NCBI GenBank assembly: GCA_013390745.1
Contig: JACASX010000001.1
Location: 124,001-188,000 of the forward strand
Length of the DNA stretch: 64,000 bases
Origin: Marine Group I thaumarchaeote
GTDB lineage: Archaea; Thermoproteota; Nitrososphaeria; Nitrososphaerales; Nitrosopumilaceae
Direction: 5' to 3'
Shown here: positions 17,004 to 25,946 of the stretch, one piece after another
Layout: every line of letters starts with the position of its first letter
Position numbering within the stretch: position 1 is the stretch's first letter
Translations under genes and position numbers: made by a program
Notes under the pieces: generated by a model
Databases searched by the model: none
What the model saw: the letters and a program-made list of their open reading frames with translations, nothing else
Told to the model about the DNA's origin: nothing

Positions 17004-17011
17004 TTTTTATA
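17004..17011 (+). promoter_or_regulatory. TATA-like box for 25-residue membrane peptide
   Basis: TTTTTATA centred about 27 nt upstream of the ATG at 17035, consistent with a leaderless microgene. Confidence 0.4.
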
Positions 17012-17034
17012 GTCGTAATTTATCCACATAATTA

Positions 17035-17112
17035 ATGGGAATTAATAAAAAGGGAGCTGCAGTAGCCGTTGCTATAATAGCCTTCATAATCTGTATTGGT
17101 CTAGCCGGTTAA
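17035..17112 (+). CDS. Putative 25-residue membrane peptide
   Basis: Short frame: a basic start (MGINKKGA) followed by a single hydrophobic helix (AVAVAIIAFIICIGLAG). The TATA element at the leaderless distance and the textbook positive-inside membrane anchor argue for a real gene. No partner is evident; neighbours on both sides are on the other strand. Confidence 0.5.
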   Translation: MGINKKGAAVAVAIIAFIICIGLAG

Positions 17113-17163
17113 TATCATAATTATAATTATTTGTTAGTCAAGGCCAAAATTGCTTGACTGATT

Positions 17164-17922
17164 TTATGGAAATGACCTAAGGACCGCAGCATAACTTGCA
17201 AAGCGATGGTTTTTTGGTTTTAACATTATTTGAGAATATTTTGATATTGTCTTTCCATGTGCACCCATGTAGCCAATTGGAGTATCTACCCAATTCCAAG
17301 CATCTACTAAACTGAGTACATCATCGTATGGGCTGTAATAGTTTCTAATTTTTGTTGTAACAATTTTTTGTGCGGCGGAACCGTTTCTTGGACTTAGCGC
17401 GTTGCTAGGAATCGAACCTCCAAAAAAATAAACTGCCTCCAAGATTCCGCTATTTTTGGCGTTTCTTGCAAGATTTTTTATTGTACTCTGAATTACATGT
17501 GCGCCAAGTGAATGTCCCATTAGACGAATCTTTGTACCTGGACTTTTACGCTTAAAGTCAGTAACAAATCGTGCCAAATTTCTTCCGTTCTTGTTTGCTA
17601 TGATTACACCAATATGCAATCTCATCAGATACAGTGCACCTACGGTGTTTGAATCATAACTATATCCTATTACAGGACATTTGTAACCAAGATGTGCTAA
17701 TCTTCTTTTTGCAATTACAAATTTTGTCAGTGCACCAGAGGCATTGTTTCTTAGCCCATGAATCATTATAGTAATCTCCTTTGAGCCGATTAACGCATCA
17801 AAATCTCTCTTTGGGTACAAGCTATATGATTCATGTTTTATCGTTCGACCTGAATAAAGATCATAAAATCCTCTGGTAGATATTCGAGGAAAAATCTTTT
17901 TCAATTTAGCTTGTGCCCCCAA
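17164..17922 (-). CDS. Alpha/beta-hydrolase-fold protein
   Basis: 252 residues. An ITIMIHGLRN strand-loop provides the oxyanion region and GHSLG carries the nucleophile Ser. Downstream DDVLSL and a C-terminal His (AHGK or NHRF) could complete the triad. The arrangement resembles lipase- or DUF726-like esterases. No signal peptide. The start overlaps the 3' end of metG by 17 nt, so the genes are probably co-transcribed. Substrate unknown. Confidence 0.75.
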   Translation of the reverse strand: MGAQAKLKKIFPRISTRGFYDLYSGRTIKHESYSLYPKRDFDALIGSKEITIMIHGLRNNASGALTKFVIAKRRLAHLGYKCPVIGYSYDSNTVGALYLMRLHIGVIIANKNGRNLARFVTDFKRKSPGTKIRLMGHSLGAHVIQSTIKNLARNAKNSGILEAVYFFGGSIPSNALSPRNGSAAQKIVTTKIRNYYSPYDDVLSLVDAWNWVDTPIGYMGAHGKTISKYSQIMLKPKNHRFASYAAVLRSFP

Positions 17923-19561
17923 GCTTTGACTTCTGTTCTTCTATAACTGATTCTTCCACTTTTTCAAACAATGGAGAAACTTGTCCTAGCTTGTGACCCT
18001 GTTTTAGCGTAATACTTGAAATCTCATCAAACATTTCTGTTGAAACGTCACCATCCAACCCAAGCTGCACCCAAATTTTTTGTGATGATTCTGGTAAGAA
18101 TGGATAAATCGCTATCGCTAAACTTCTTACTGCATTAACTGCCAAAAAAATGCAGGAATTTGTACCGGCACCATTCTTCCAGGGTTCCTTATGTTGAAAG
18201 TACTGGTTAAAGTGAGCTGAAAACTGAAAAATCTTTTTTAGTGCTCTATCAAGATGGTTTTCTTCCATTAGCACGCTCAGTTGTGATGCAAGTTCATGGA
18301 TCATCTTTTCTGATTCTTTATCCATATCATCAAACTTCTCTGGATCTGGAACAATGCTATTGAAAGATTTTACAGTAAAACCAAGCACACGGTTAACCAA
18401 GTTTCCAAGATTTCCTATCAACTCAGAATTAATTTTTGTCGCAAATTCATCCCAATTAAAATTAAGATCGTCCTGTGAATATGGATTTATTGAAACAAGA
18501 TAAAATCTTAGATAGTCTGATGGAAAAATTTTCAAAAAGTCTTTAAGACCAATATACCAATTTCTGCTCTTTGAAATTTTCTTTGACTCCAACGTAAGAT
18601 GTCCTCTTGTTGGAATGTAATCAGGAAGTTTGTACTCTTCATCAATTCCTAAACGCATTGCAGGCAAAAACAGAAAGTGATGATAAACAATATCTTTTCC
18701 AATAAAGTGATAAATATCCGCCTCGTTCCAAAATTTTTTGCCATCTTTACCATTATCATTCAGAAATTTTATTGTGGATGAAATGTATGCTAGATGGTTG
18801 TCAAACCAACCATAGAATACCTTTTCTTTTTCTCCATCAACTGGAACAGGAACGCCCCAAGATATATCGCGGGTGATATCCCAATCAGTTAGCCCTTCTT
18901 TAATCCAGTTTTGGACATACTTTTTCACATCTTTTTGAAGATTTTGATTACTTTCAAGATATTTAGTGAGTTTGGCTGAAAAGTTTTTCAGCCTGAAAAA
19001 ATAATGTTTTGTTTTTTCTTTAACTGGTATCTGTCCACAAATTGAACAGTGCGGATTTTCAATCTCTTCTGGCACACGACCACATTTTTCGCACAAATCT
19101 GAATATTGATCATTCGCCTTGCAGTATGGACATGTTCCAATTACATATCTATCTGGTAAAAATTTCTTGTCCGTATTACAATAAAGTTGTATGATTTCAT
19201 TTTCATAAATATGCCCAGCATGTTCAAGTTTTTTGAAAACATCCTGTACAAACTGTATGTTTTCTAAAGAACTTGTTTTGTAAAAGAAATCAAATTTTAT
19301 GTTAAATGCAGTAAAGTCTTCAAAATCACGCTTGTTCCAATACTCTACATATTCCTCAGGTGTTTTCCCTTCTTTTTCAGATTGTATTAGGATTGGAGTT
19401 CCAAAATCGTCAGATGCACATATGTAATATACTTCAACTCCTTTTTGCCTTAGAAATCTAGTTGTAACATCAGCTGGTAGATATGTGGATGCAACATGAC
19501 CAAGATGAATTTCCCCGTTTGCATATGGTAATGCACTTGTGATGATTGCCTTTGAGTTCAT
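17906..19561 (-). CDS. metG: Methionyl-tRNA synthetase
   Basis: 551-residue class I synthetase. HIGH-type motif HLGH at residues 19-22 and KMSKS-type KISKSRN are present, with a four-plus-cysteine knuckle insertion (CPYCKANDQYSDLCEKCG and HCSICG) in the connective domain, then the helical anticodon-binding domain. It lacks the C-terminal EMAP-like tRNA-binding extension that some MetRS carry. It activates methionine and charges initiator and elongator tRNA-Met. Confidence 0.95.
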   Translation of the reverse strand: MNSKAIITSALPYANGEIHLGHVASTYLPADVTTRFLRQKGVEVYYICASDDFGTPILIQSEKEGKTPEEYVEYWNKRDFEDFTAFNIKFDFFYKTSSLENIQFVQDVFKKLEHAGHIYENEIIQLYCNTDKKFLPDRYVIGTCPYCKANDQYSDLCEKCGRVPEEIENPHCSICGQIPVKEKTKHYFFRLKNFSAKLTKYLESNQNLQKDVKKYVQNWIKEGLTDWDITRDISWGVPVPVDGEKEKVFYGWFDNHLAYISSTIKFLNDNGKDGKKFWNEADIYHFIGKDIVYHHFLFLPAMRLGIDEEYKLPDYIPTRGHLTLESKKISKSRNWYIGLKDFLKIFPSDYLRFYLVSINPYSQDDLNFNWDEFATKINSELIGNLGNLVNRVLGFTVKSFNSIVPDPEKFDDMDKESEKMIHELASQLSVLMEENHLDRALKKIFQFSAHFNQYFQHKEPWKNGAGTNSCIFLAVNAVRSLAIAIYPFLPESSQKIWVQLGLDGDVSTEMFDEISSITLKQGHKLGQVSPLFEKVEESVIEEQKSKLGGTS

Positions 19562-19619
19562 TTGATATAGATTTTATAAAGTTTAGTTAAGAAGTTTGTT
19601 CTTGTCAAAATAGTTAATA

Positions 19620-19793
19620 TTAGTATGTAGATTCTGCCATGCCTCGAAATGCAGGCATGCGTTTTTTCTTTCCACAATTTACACATTTGTACAGGAATTT
19701 TGTTTTCTTTCCGACCATAACCTTGTCAGAATCAAGGATTTCATGTAAAGTATGACTCATACAGTTTTCACACCATCTTTTTTCTGATTCCAT
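19620..19793 (-). CDS. 57-residue zinc-ribbon microprotein
   Basis: ATG-started frame with two CxxC knuckles (RWCENC and KCVNCG) about 30 residues apart and a basic segment KKKRMPAFRG after the second. Fits a single-zinc ribbon with a nucleic-acid-binding tail. It lies between metG and ahcY on the same strand. It is too short for most gene-length cut-offs but the cysteine pattern is strong. Confidence 0.65.
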   Translation of the reverse strand: MESEKRWCENCMSHTLHEILDSDKVMVGKKTKFLYKCVNCGKKKRMPAFRGMAESTY

Positions 19794-19829
19794 GCCGTTT
19801 CACATTATGAATAAAAGTAATTTTAGAAG

Positions 19830-21068
19830 TTACCAACTACCCATGTATTTGATCTGTTCCTTTGTCAGCTTGTCAATCTTAACATTCATAGCTTTCAGAG
19901 CATCAATTGCTATCTGCTTGTCTATCTCCTTTGGAACAGCAACAACCTTTTTTGGCATCTTGTTATGGTTTTTCAGAATATAAAGAATTGAAAGCAGTTG
20001 GTTTGAGAATGATTGTGCCATGACTTCTGGCGGGTGACCTTCCGCAGCTGTTAAGTTAGCTATCCTACCCTCACCGATAAGATAGACTTTTTTGCCATTT
20101 TTTAGTACGCATTCGTCAAGATATGGGCGAACCCGTCTAACAGATTTTGACTGCTTCAGAAGAAACTTAGAGTCCACTTCAACATCAAAGTGACCAACAT
20201 TTCCAAGTACTACACCATCTCTCATTGTTAAGATGTGTTCCTTTCTGATAATACTAGTCATTCCAGTAGTTGTTATGAAGATCTCACCAATTTTTGCAGC
20301 CTGTGACATTGGCATTACATCAAAACCATCCATATGTGCCTCCAGCGCTCGCACAGGATCTACTTCCGTCACGATAACTTTGGCATTCATTCCGCGAAAG
20401 TTTGAAGCAACACCCTTTCCAACCCAGCCGTAGCCTGCCACTACAATTCGTTTAGATGCAAGTAACAGGTTCATGGCTCGCAGATAACCATCTATTGTAC
20501 TCTGACCAGTACCATATTTGTTATCAAACATATGTTTAGTATATGCATCATTGACTGAGATGACAGGATAGCGAAGCTTGCCATCTTTTTCTACAGCTCT
20601 AATTCGGTTTACACCTGCAGTAGTTTCTTCTGTTGCACCAAAAATTTTCAATGAATTATATTTTTTATCAAAATGTGCTTTTATGTTCATGTCAGAACCA
20701 TCATCCGTTAAAATCTGTGGTTTGTGGTTTAGAACTTGTTGTATACACCAATCATATTCTTTAGGACTTTGTCCAGCCCAACAATACGTATGAATTCCCT
20801 GCGAAGCAAGAAAAGATGCAATGTCGTCCTGTGTAGTAAGCGGATTTCCACCACAACATGCAACATTAGCCCCCAACTCTTTGGCGCCCATAAGTAAAAC
20901 CGATGTTTCCTTTGTTATATGTAAACAAAATCCTAATGTAATTCCTTTAAGTGGTTTTGATTTTTTTAGACGATTTATGGTATTATCTAGAATCTGCATA
21001 TGGGATCTTGCCCACTCATAAGAGATCTTTCCTTGCTTTGCTAACTTTGGATTTTTTACCTTACTCAT
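19830..21068 (-). CDS. ahcY: S-adenosylhomocysteine hydrolase
   Basis: 412 residues from the ATG giving MSKVKNPKLAKQG; an upstream in-frame start would add a non-conserved 13-residue tail. NAD-dependent hydrolysis of AdoHcy to homocysteine and adenosine, recycling SAM-methylation product. Visible: LGFCLHITKETSVL, the substrate region GNPLTTQDD, GYGWVGKGVASNFRG (NAD Rossmann loop), ITTTGMTSIIRKEH and the C-terminal IDKLTKEQIKYMGSW tail. It is divergent from the Rieske gene. Confidence 0.95.
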   Translation of the reverse strand: MSKVKNPKLAKQGKISYEWARSHMQILDNTINRLKKSKPLKGITLGFCLHITKETSVLLMGAKELGANVACCGGNPLTTQDDIASFLASQGIHTYCWAGQSPKEYDWCIQQVLNHKPQILTDDGSDMNIKAHFDKKYNSLKIFGATEETTAGVNRIRAVEKDGKLRYPVISVNDAYTKHMFDNKYGTGQSTIDGYLRAMNLLLASKRIVVAGYGWVGKGVASNFRGMNAKVIVTEVDPVRALEAHMDGFDVMPMSQAAKIGEIFITTTGMTSIIRKEHILTMRDGVVLGNVGHFDVEVDSKFLLKQSKSVRRVRPYLDECVLKNGKKVYLIGEGRIANLTAAEGHPPEVMAQSFSNQLLSILYILKNHNKMPKKVVAVPKEIDKQIAIDALKAMNVKIDKLTKEQIKYMGSW

Positions 21069-21148
21069 TGTAAACTTGGATTTTCCCTGTATATAAAATC
21101 CTATCAATATTAAAAAACTTTTTACCTAAACTAATATCATGTTACAGA

Positions 21149-21451
21149 ATGGTATGGAAAAAAGTAACTGAAAAAAATACAATAGCTGCTAATAGTGGAA
21201 AAGAATTTGATATTAATGGCAAAAAAATTGCTATTTTCAATCAAGATGGATATCACGCACTGGACGGAATATGCGTACATCAAGACAACCCAATCGCTGC
21301 AGGCAAACTTGACGGTGACATTGTGGAATGCCCATCACATTTTTGGCATTACAATATTAAAACAGGTGAACTTCAAGATTATTTGAAAGGTGTGAAACTC
21401 CAAACATATACTGTTGAAGAAAGAAACGATGGAATATACATCGATTTATAG
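21149..21451 (+). CDS. Rieske-type [2Fe-2S] ferredoxin
   Basis: 100 residues, a free-standing Rieske domain. The cluster ligands are Cys42-x-His44 (GICVHQDN) and Cys61-x2-His64 (ECPSHFWH). No membrane segment, so a soluble electron carrier of the NirD or dioxygenase-ferredoxin type. The electron partner is not obvious; ahcY is divergent and a small membrane protein is convergent. The neighbourhood does not contain an oxygenase. Confidence 0.88.
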   Translation: MVWKKVTEKNTIAANSGKEFDINGKKIAIFNQDGYHALDGICVHQDNPIAAGKLDGDIVECPSHFWHYNIKTGELQDYLKGVKLQTYTVEERNDGIYIDL

Positions 21452-21464
21452 TAACAATTAATCC

Positions 21465-21689
21465 CTAAAAAAAATCATTTAATGAAAATTTTATTTTAGA
21501 TATATTTTCATAGATTACATCAAGTGCCTGCTGAAATTTGGTTTGTACTGCTGGATCATTTTTCATATCTTCAATATCACTGACTGCTGCGTTAGCATAT
21601 GGAGAAATATATTCTTCAAAACTATCAGATAACAGTAAGAAAGCTCCGCCGCCTAGTATTATGGCCGTTATAATCAGCTTGCCAATCAT
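21465..21689 (-). CDS. Small membrane-anchored protein
   Basis: 74 residues: N-terminal hydrophobic helix (LIITAIILGGGAFLLL, about residues 5-20) followed by a charged helical tail (about 50 residues) with no cysteines. It is convergent with the Rieske gene. The start resembles the 28-residue peptide at 10644-10730. Function unknown. Confidence 0.6.
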   Translation of the reverse strand: MIGKLIITAIILGGGAFLLLSDSFEEYISPYANAAVSDIEDMKNDPAVQTKFQQALDVIYENISKIKFSLNDFF

Positions 21690-21780
21690 GAATTATCCTT
21701 CTTGAAAATTAATAAAAAATCCGAAATGTAATATTATTGATTAATTGAAAAAATAATTACTACTATTGATTAGATAACAA

Positions 21781-21787
21781 TTTTTAT
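21781..21787 (+). promoter_or_regulatory. TATA-like box for nadE-cysS
   Basis: TTTTTAT about 26 nt before the nadE ATG, suggesting a leaderless nadE-cysS transcript. Confidence 0.45.
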
Positions 21788-21810
21788 GCCTAGAATCCAA
21801 AGATGATTCA

Positions 21811-22596
21811 ATGAATCAGGAAATACTGCAGGAAATTTTGAGGCAAGATTATACAAAGATTCAGCAAGACATTATATCATTTCTAAAAAATCAGATTTCA
21901 CAGAAAAAAACTGAAGGTGTTGTTTTTGGGCTAAGTGGTGGCATAGACTCTGCGACAGTTGCATATCTATGTAGAAAAATATCTGAAACAAAAGAGGTAT
22001 TAGCACTTGTTATGCCTGATTCTGTAATATCTCCATCTAGCGAAACCGGTGATGCCCTCAAGATTATTGGCAAGATTGGAATTAACTACAAGCTCATTGA
22101 CATTAATACTATTCATAAAAGATACTCAAATTATCTAGAACCTGGTGAACTTGCGTTAGGAAATCTACGCGCCAGAATAAGATCAAATATAATTTATTAT
22201 TACGCGAATCTCAAAAATCTTCTAGTTTTAGGTACAAGTGATAAAAGCGAATATCTTATTGGGTATTTTACCAAGTTTGGTGATGGAAGCGCAGACATAC
22301 TGCCAACAGTGTCACTTTACAAAACACAGATACGTGAATTAGCTAAAACTATCGGTGTGCCGAATAACATAGTTACTAAAAAAAGCAGTCCAAATCTCTG
22401 GAAAGGACATGATGCAGAAGAAGAAATTGGCATTTCATATGAAGAGATTGACTCTGCACTATATTGCCTAATAGATAAAAAATTATCAGTGGATGAGACT
22501 ATTCAAAAGACAGAGATTTCAAGAAAATCCGTAGAAAAGATTTACCAGATGTACCAAAATACCCAACACAAAAGAATTTTGCCTGAGAGAGTGTAA
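21811..22596 (+). CDS. nadE: NAD synthetase, ammonia-dependent
   Basis: 261 residues, the length of the single-domain NH3-dependent form (no glutaminase domain). PP-loop SGGIDS at residues 42-47; ATP and deamido-NAD contacts in LGTSDKSEYLIGYFTKFGDG and PTVSLYKTQ. Direct use of ammonia suits an ammonia oxidiser, though this form is widespread. cysS follows 7 nt later. Confidence 0.94.
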   Translation: MNQEILQEILRQDYTKIQQDIISFLKNQISQKKTEGVVFGLSGGIDSATVAYLCRKISETKEVLALVMPDSVISPSSETGDALKIIGKIGINYKLIDINTIHKRYSNYLEPGELALGNLRARIRSNIIYYYANLKNLLVLGTSDKSEYLIGYFTKFGDGSADILPTVSLYKTQIRELAKTIGVPNNIVTKKSSPNLWKGHDAEEEIGISYEEIDSALYCLIDKKLSVDETIQKTEISRKSVEKIYQMYQNTQHKRILPERV

Positions 22597-22603
22597 AAAA
22601 TTA

Positions 22604-23992
22604 ATGCAGATATTTGACACACTCAAAAATATGAAAACAGAGTTAGAATTTTCAGACAAAGTTAGGATTTATTTGTGTGGCGTAACAGTTTACGACGATG
22701 CTCATATAGGGCATGCAAGAACAATCATTGTTTTTGATGTATTACGTAGATTTTTAGAATCACAAAATATTGCCGTGGAATTTATTCAAAACTTTACAGA
22801 TATAGACGATAAGATAATAGATCGAGCACAGCAAGAAAAAATATCACCTTTAGAACTTGCTGCTAAATACACCAAAAATTATTTTGATGATTTTGACGGA
22901 TTAAATATCAAAAGGGCTACAATTTACCCCAAAGCAACTGAACATATTGAAGACATGCAAAATTTGATTTCTAATCTTGTTGATAAAAAATATGCGTATG
23001 TAACAAAAAATGGAGTTTATTTTTCTGTTTCAAAATTTACCGAATATGGAAAACTATCCAAGAAAAAGACAGATGATTTGATTTCTGGGGCTCGAGTGGC
23101 AGTTGATGAGGAAAAAAGCAATCCAATTGATTTTGCGTTATGGAAGTTTTCAGAATCTGAACCATCGTGGGATAGCCCATGGGGTAAGGGTAGACCTGGA
23201 TGGCATATTGAATGCTCTGCAATGAGCTTGAAGTATCTTGGTGAAAACTTTGAGATTCACGGTGGAGGCAGAGATCTTATTTTCCCACATCATGAAAATG
23301 AGATTGCACAATCAGAATCTTTCATACAAAATCAATTTGCAAAGATCTGGATGCATGTTGGCATGATAACCATAAACGGTGAAAAAATGTCAAAATCACT
23401 TGGAAACGTAAAATCTGTAAATCACGTTTTAGATAACTGGGGACCAAACATCATTAGATTGTTTTGTCTTTCTGGTAGTTATTCAAAACCAATTGATTAT
23501 TCCGAGAAACTTCTAAAAGAAAATATTACAAAACTAAGACAAATAGAATCATGCTATTATGAACTTAGATTATCTGAAGGCACTGGTGAAGAAACAACAG
23601 CGGAAAAACTAGTAAAAGAATGCAAAGAAGAATTTGATTCTGCACTAAATAATGACTTTAACACACCGCTTGCGCTGACTGCTTATTACAAATTAATCAG
23701 AGAAGTTGATGCAATAGCTGCGGATGAAAAAATCACACAGACCTCTGCGGGGATAATTTTACCAGAATTTGAGAGAATGTCAGCGATTCTGGGAATACAA
23801 ATTCTTAAAGTTTCAGATACAGAAAAAAATGAAATTAATCAGATGGTAAAGAAACGTGATGAATATAGAATGCAAAAAAACTATGAGGAGGCAGACGATA
23901 TCAGGGCTAAAATTGCGGAGAAGAATATCATTTTTGTTGATCATAAAAATAAGACTACTTGGATAAAACAAGAAAAAATTAAAGCAGAATAA
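22604..23992 (+). CDS. cysS: Cysteinyl-tRNA synthetase
   Basis: 462 residues, class I. Zinc-ligand Cys25 in LCGVTVYDDAHIGHART with HIGH at 34-37; second zinc ligands in HIECSAM and HHENEIAQSE; KMSKS at about 261-265. DALR-type helical and C-terminal anticodon domains follow. It ends immediately at the stop of the convergent GTPase gene. Confidence 0.95.
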   Translation: MQIFDTLKNMKTELEFSDKVRIYLCGVTVYDDAHIGHARTIIVFDVLRRFLESQNIAVEFIQNFTDIDDKIIDRAQQEKISPLELAAKYTKNYFDDFDGLNIKRATIYPKATEHIEDMQNLISNLVDKKYAYVTKNGVYFSVSKFTEYGKLSKKKTDDLISGARVAVDEEKSNPIDFALWKFSESEPSWDSPWGKGRPGWHIECSAMSLKYLGENFEIHGGGRDLIFPHHENEIAQSESFIQNQFAKIWMHVGMITINGEKMSKSLGNVKSVNHVLDNWGPNIIRLFCLSGSYSKPIDYSEKLLKENITKLRQIESCYYELRLSEGTGEETTAEKLVKECKEEFDSALNNDFNTPLALTAYYKLIREVDAIAADEKITQTSAGIILPEFERMSAILGIQILKVSDTEKNEINQMVKKRDEYRMQKNYEEADDIRAKIAEKNIIFVDHKNKTTWIKQEKIKAE

Positions 23993-25204
23993 TTATTTTT
24001 TTGATGCACTTACAAGAGAAATAACGTCCCTATCTCGTAATTGATAATTTGTTGGAACCCTCAAATTATATCTTAGATCTTTTGCATATAGAAGACCCTT
24101 GATTAAATCTGAATGAATCTCCTTTGCCAAGTCAACAATTGTAGAACCATCTTTTAGCAATATAAGATCTGGAAGTACACGACCCTTTTTATCAGAAAGT
24201 TTTTCTGGAATAGCAACAGGATAAATGGAATTCATCTTTAACAATTTGAAAACTGTGACGTTGATTGCAAATTGTACCCCCGTGTGCATGAATTCTCCCA
24301 TAATGTCGCTTTTGATAAAATCGAGAGCGTCTCTTTGTTTTTGGTTCAGATCGTTGGCTTTTAGAATCTCAAATTGTTCTGAGCCTGGTGAATATTTGAT
24401 CAGTTCCTTTTGTTCCGCACGTCTAAGGCTCAGCTCGCTATCGGCACTTGCTGGAACAACAATCATATCATTGTATCTTTCACGTAGACGCTGAAAGTTT
24501 TTACCCGCACCCTTGACATCTATTTTGTTTGCTACAATCAAAGTTGGTTTAGAAATTCTTCTAAGTTCGGTTGAAAATTTTTTGCTATCATGAATGTCAT
24601 AATTTTCAATATCTTTTTCTTCAAGTTTAGTAATCTTTAATGCCTCTTTCACATGATTCTTTTTTACACCAAGACCTTGGTACAGTTCGGTTAATGCATT
24701 TACTGGATCATTATCAGACTCGGCTATTTTTTTGAGTTTATCACGGTTACCCTCAAGAATTTTGTGATACCACATGTTCAACTCTTCTTCAATATCAGCA
24801 AAGTCAGAAACAGGATCACCAGAACCTACTTCAGCTATACGTCCACTAGAATCAACACCCCCAGATGCATCTACAACATGTAACAGAGCATCAGATTGTG
24901 ATGCGATTGAAAGAAATTGGTTGCCTAAACCTTTTCCTTTCCATGCGTCTTTAATTAGTCCCGGTAAGTCAATTAATTCAACCGGAATATACCTCCATCC
25001 ATCTTTACATTTAGAATTGTTTGGATTATCGTTTACATTAAATTCAGAATGTACGCAAAGCGCAATAGCATAACCAACAGAAGTTGATGATTTTTTAGTG
25101 GTAAAAGGATAGGTTGAAATTTCATCCGATGACAATGTTGATGAATTAAAGAATGTGGTTTTGCCAGTGTTTGTCTTACCAATGAGCCCAATTTTTATTG
25201 GCAT
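23993..25204 (-). CDS. Obg/YchF-family GTPase, archaeal Ygr210 type
   Basis: 403 residues. P-loop GKTNTGKTTFFN near the N-terminus, switch II DLPGLI, base motif ANKID (canonical, unlike the bacterial YchF NxxE), and a C-terminal TGS-like domain ending LRDRDVISLVSA. The helical insertion after the G domain is typical of this archaeal/eukaryotic group. Likely ribosome-associated. Stop codons of this gene and cysS are adjacent. Confidence 0.9.
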   Translation of the reverse strand: MPIKIGLIGKTNTGKTTFFNSSTLSSDEISTYPFTTKKSSTSVGYAIALCVHSEFNVNDNPNNSKCKDGWRYIPVELIDLPGLIKDAWKGKGLGNQFLSIASQSDALLHVVDASGGVDSSGRIAEVGSGDPVSDFADIEEELNMWYHKILEGNRDKLKKIAESDNDPVNALTELYQGLGVKKNHVKEALKITKLEEKDIENYDIHDSKKFSTELRRISKPTLIVANKIDVKGAGKNFQRLRERYNDMIVVPASADSELSLRRAEQKELIKYSPGSEQFEILKANDLNQKQRDALDFIKSDIMGEFMHTGVQFAINVTVFKLLKMNSIYPVAIPEKLSDKKGRVLPDLILLKDGSTIVDLAKEIHSDLIKGLLYAKDLRYNLRVPTNYQLRDRDVISLVSASKK

Positions 25205-25224
25205 AAGTAAAAACTGAACACAAA

Positions 25225-25485
25225 TTATTTATCTTTGCTGTCTTGGTCTACTTTATTTTTGAGTTTGTTGCATGAATTTTCTAACTCAGAAATCATCCAA
25301 CGTATTTCACTCAAATCTTCTTCAGTTAGATCATCATTCCATTTTTCCAAAATAGTTTTGGAAATCTGAGAACAATTGTACAATAATGCCCAATATGGAT
25401 GATGTTCAGCTGTTGAATCTGCTAGTTCTTGAATATCATATAATGCTCTTTCCGCGCGTGATACTGGATCATCATTAGTGTCCAT
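25225..25485 (-). CDS. Hypothetical helical protein
   Basis: 86 residues, acidic and mostly helical, without cysteine motifs or membrane segments. It lies 2 nt after the CoA-binding-domain gene and 20 nt before the GTPase, so the three probably form one minus-strand transcript. I recognise no family. Confidence 0.7.
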   Translation of the reverse strand: MDTNDDPVSRAERALYDIQELADSTAEHHPYWALLYNCSQISKTILEKWNDDLTEEDLSEIRWMISELENSCNKLKNKVDQDSKDK

Positions 25486-25487
25486 GA

Positions 25488-25898
25488 TTAGAAAAGGCGC
25501 TGGTGTTCAGCTAGCATACATCTGTTAAAAATAACCATAATTCCATTACTCCTTGCTAGTTCTTCAGCCTCAGAATTATGAATACCTTCCTGGAGCCAAA
25601 TTACTTTTGGTTTCTTTTTAATTGCGTCTTCAACAAATGACAATACATCTTCTGATGGTCTAAAAACATCCACCACATCAACAGGATGGTCTAATGATGA
25701 TACATCTGGATAAGATTTTTTTCCTAATATCTCAGTAGCGTTAGGGTTGATGGGCGTGATGTCAAATCCCTGCTCAGATAAATATTTTGGAACAAAATGT
25801 GCTGCCTTAGCAGAATGCTTAGACATCCCAATAACAGCTATTTTTTTTAACGAAAATACTTGTTTGATTTCTTCGTCAGTATGAGAATCTCTTTCCAT
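25488..25898 (-). CDS. CoA-binding domain protein (YccU type)
   Basis: 136 residues with a Rossmann fold: KKIAVIGMSKHSAKAAHFVPKYL at the nucleotide loop, INPNATEILGKKSYPDV, then VIWLQEGI and NRCMLAEHQRL. This is the stand-alone CoA-binding domain that also begins ADP-forming acyl-CoA synthetases. The role may be CoA sensing or protein CoA-thiolation; no direct evidence. Confidence 0.85.
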   Translation of the reverse strand: MERDSHTDEEIKQVFSLKKIAVIGMSKHSAKAAHFVPKYLSEQGFDITPINPNATEILGKKSYPDVSSLDHPVDVVDVFRPSEDVLSFVEDAIKKKPKVIWLQEGIHNSEAEELARSNGIMVIFNRCMLAEHQRLF

Positions 25899-25946
25899 GG
25901 ATCTTATAATAGAAATTAGTTTTTATAATTTTTAGTATAGAACCTA

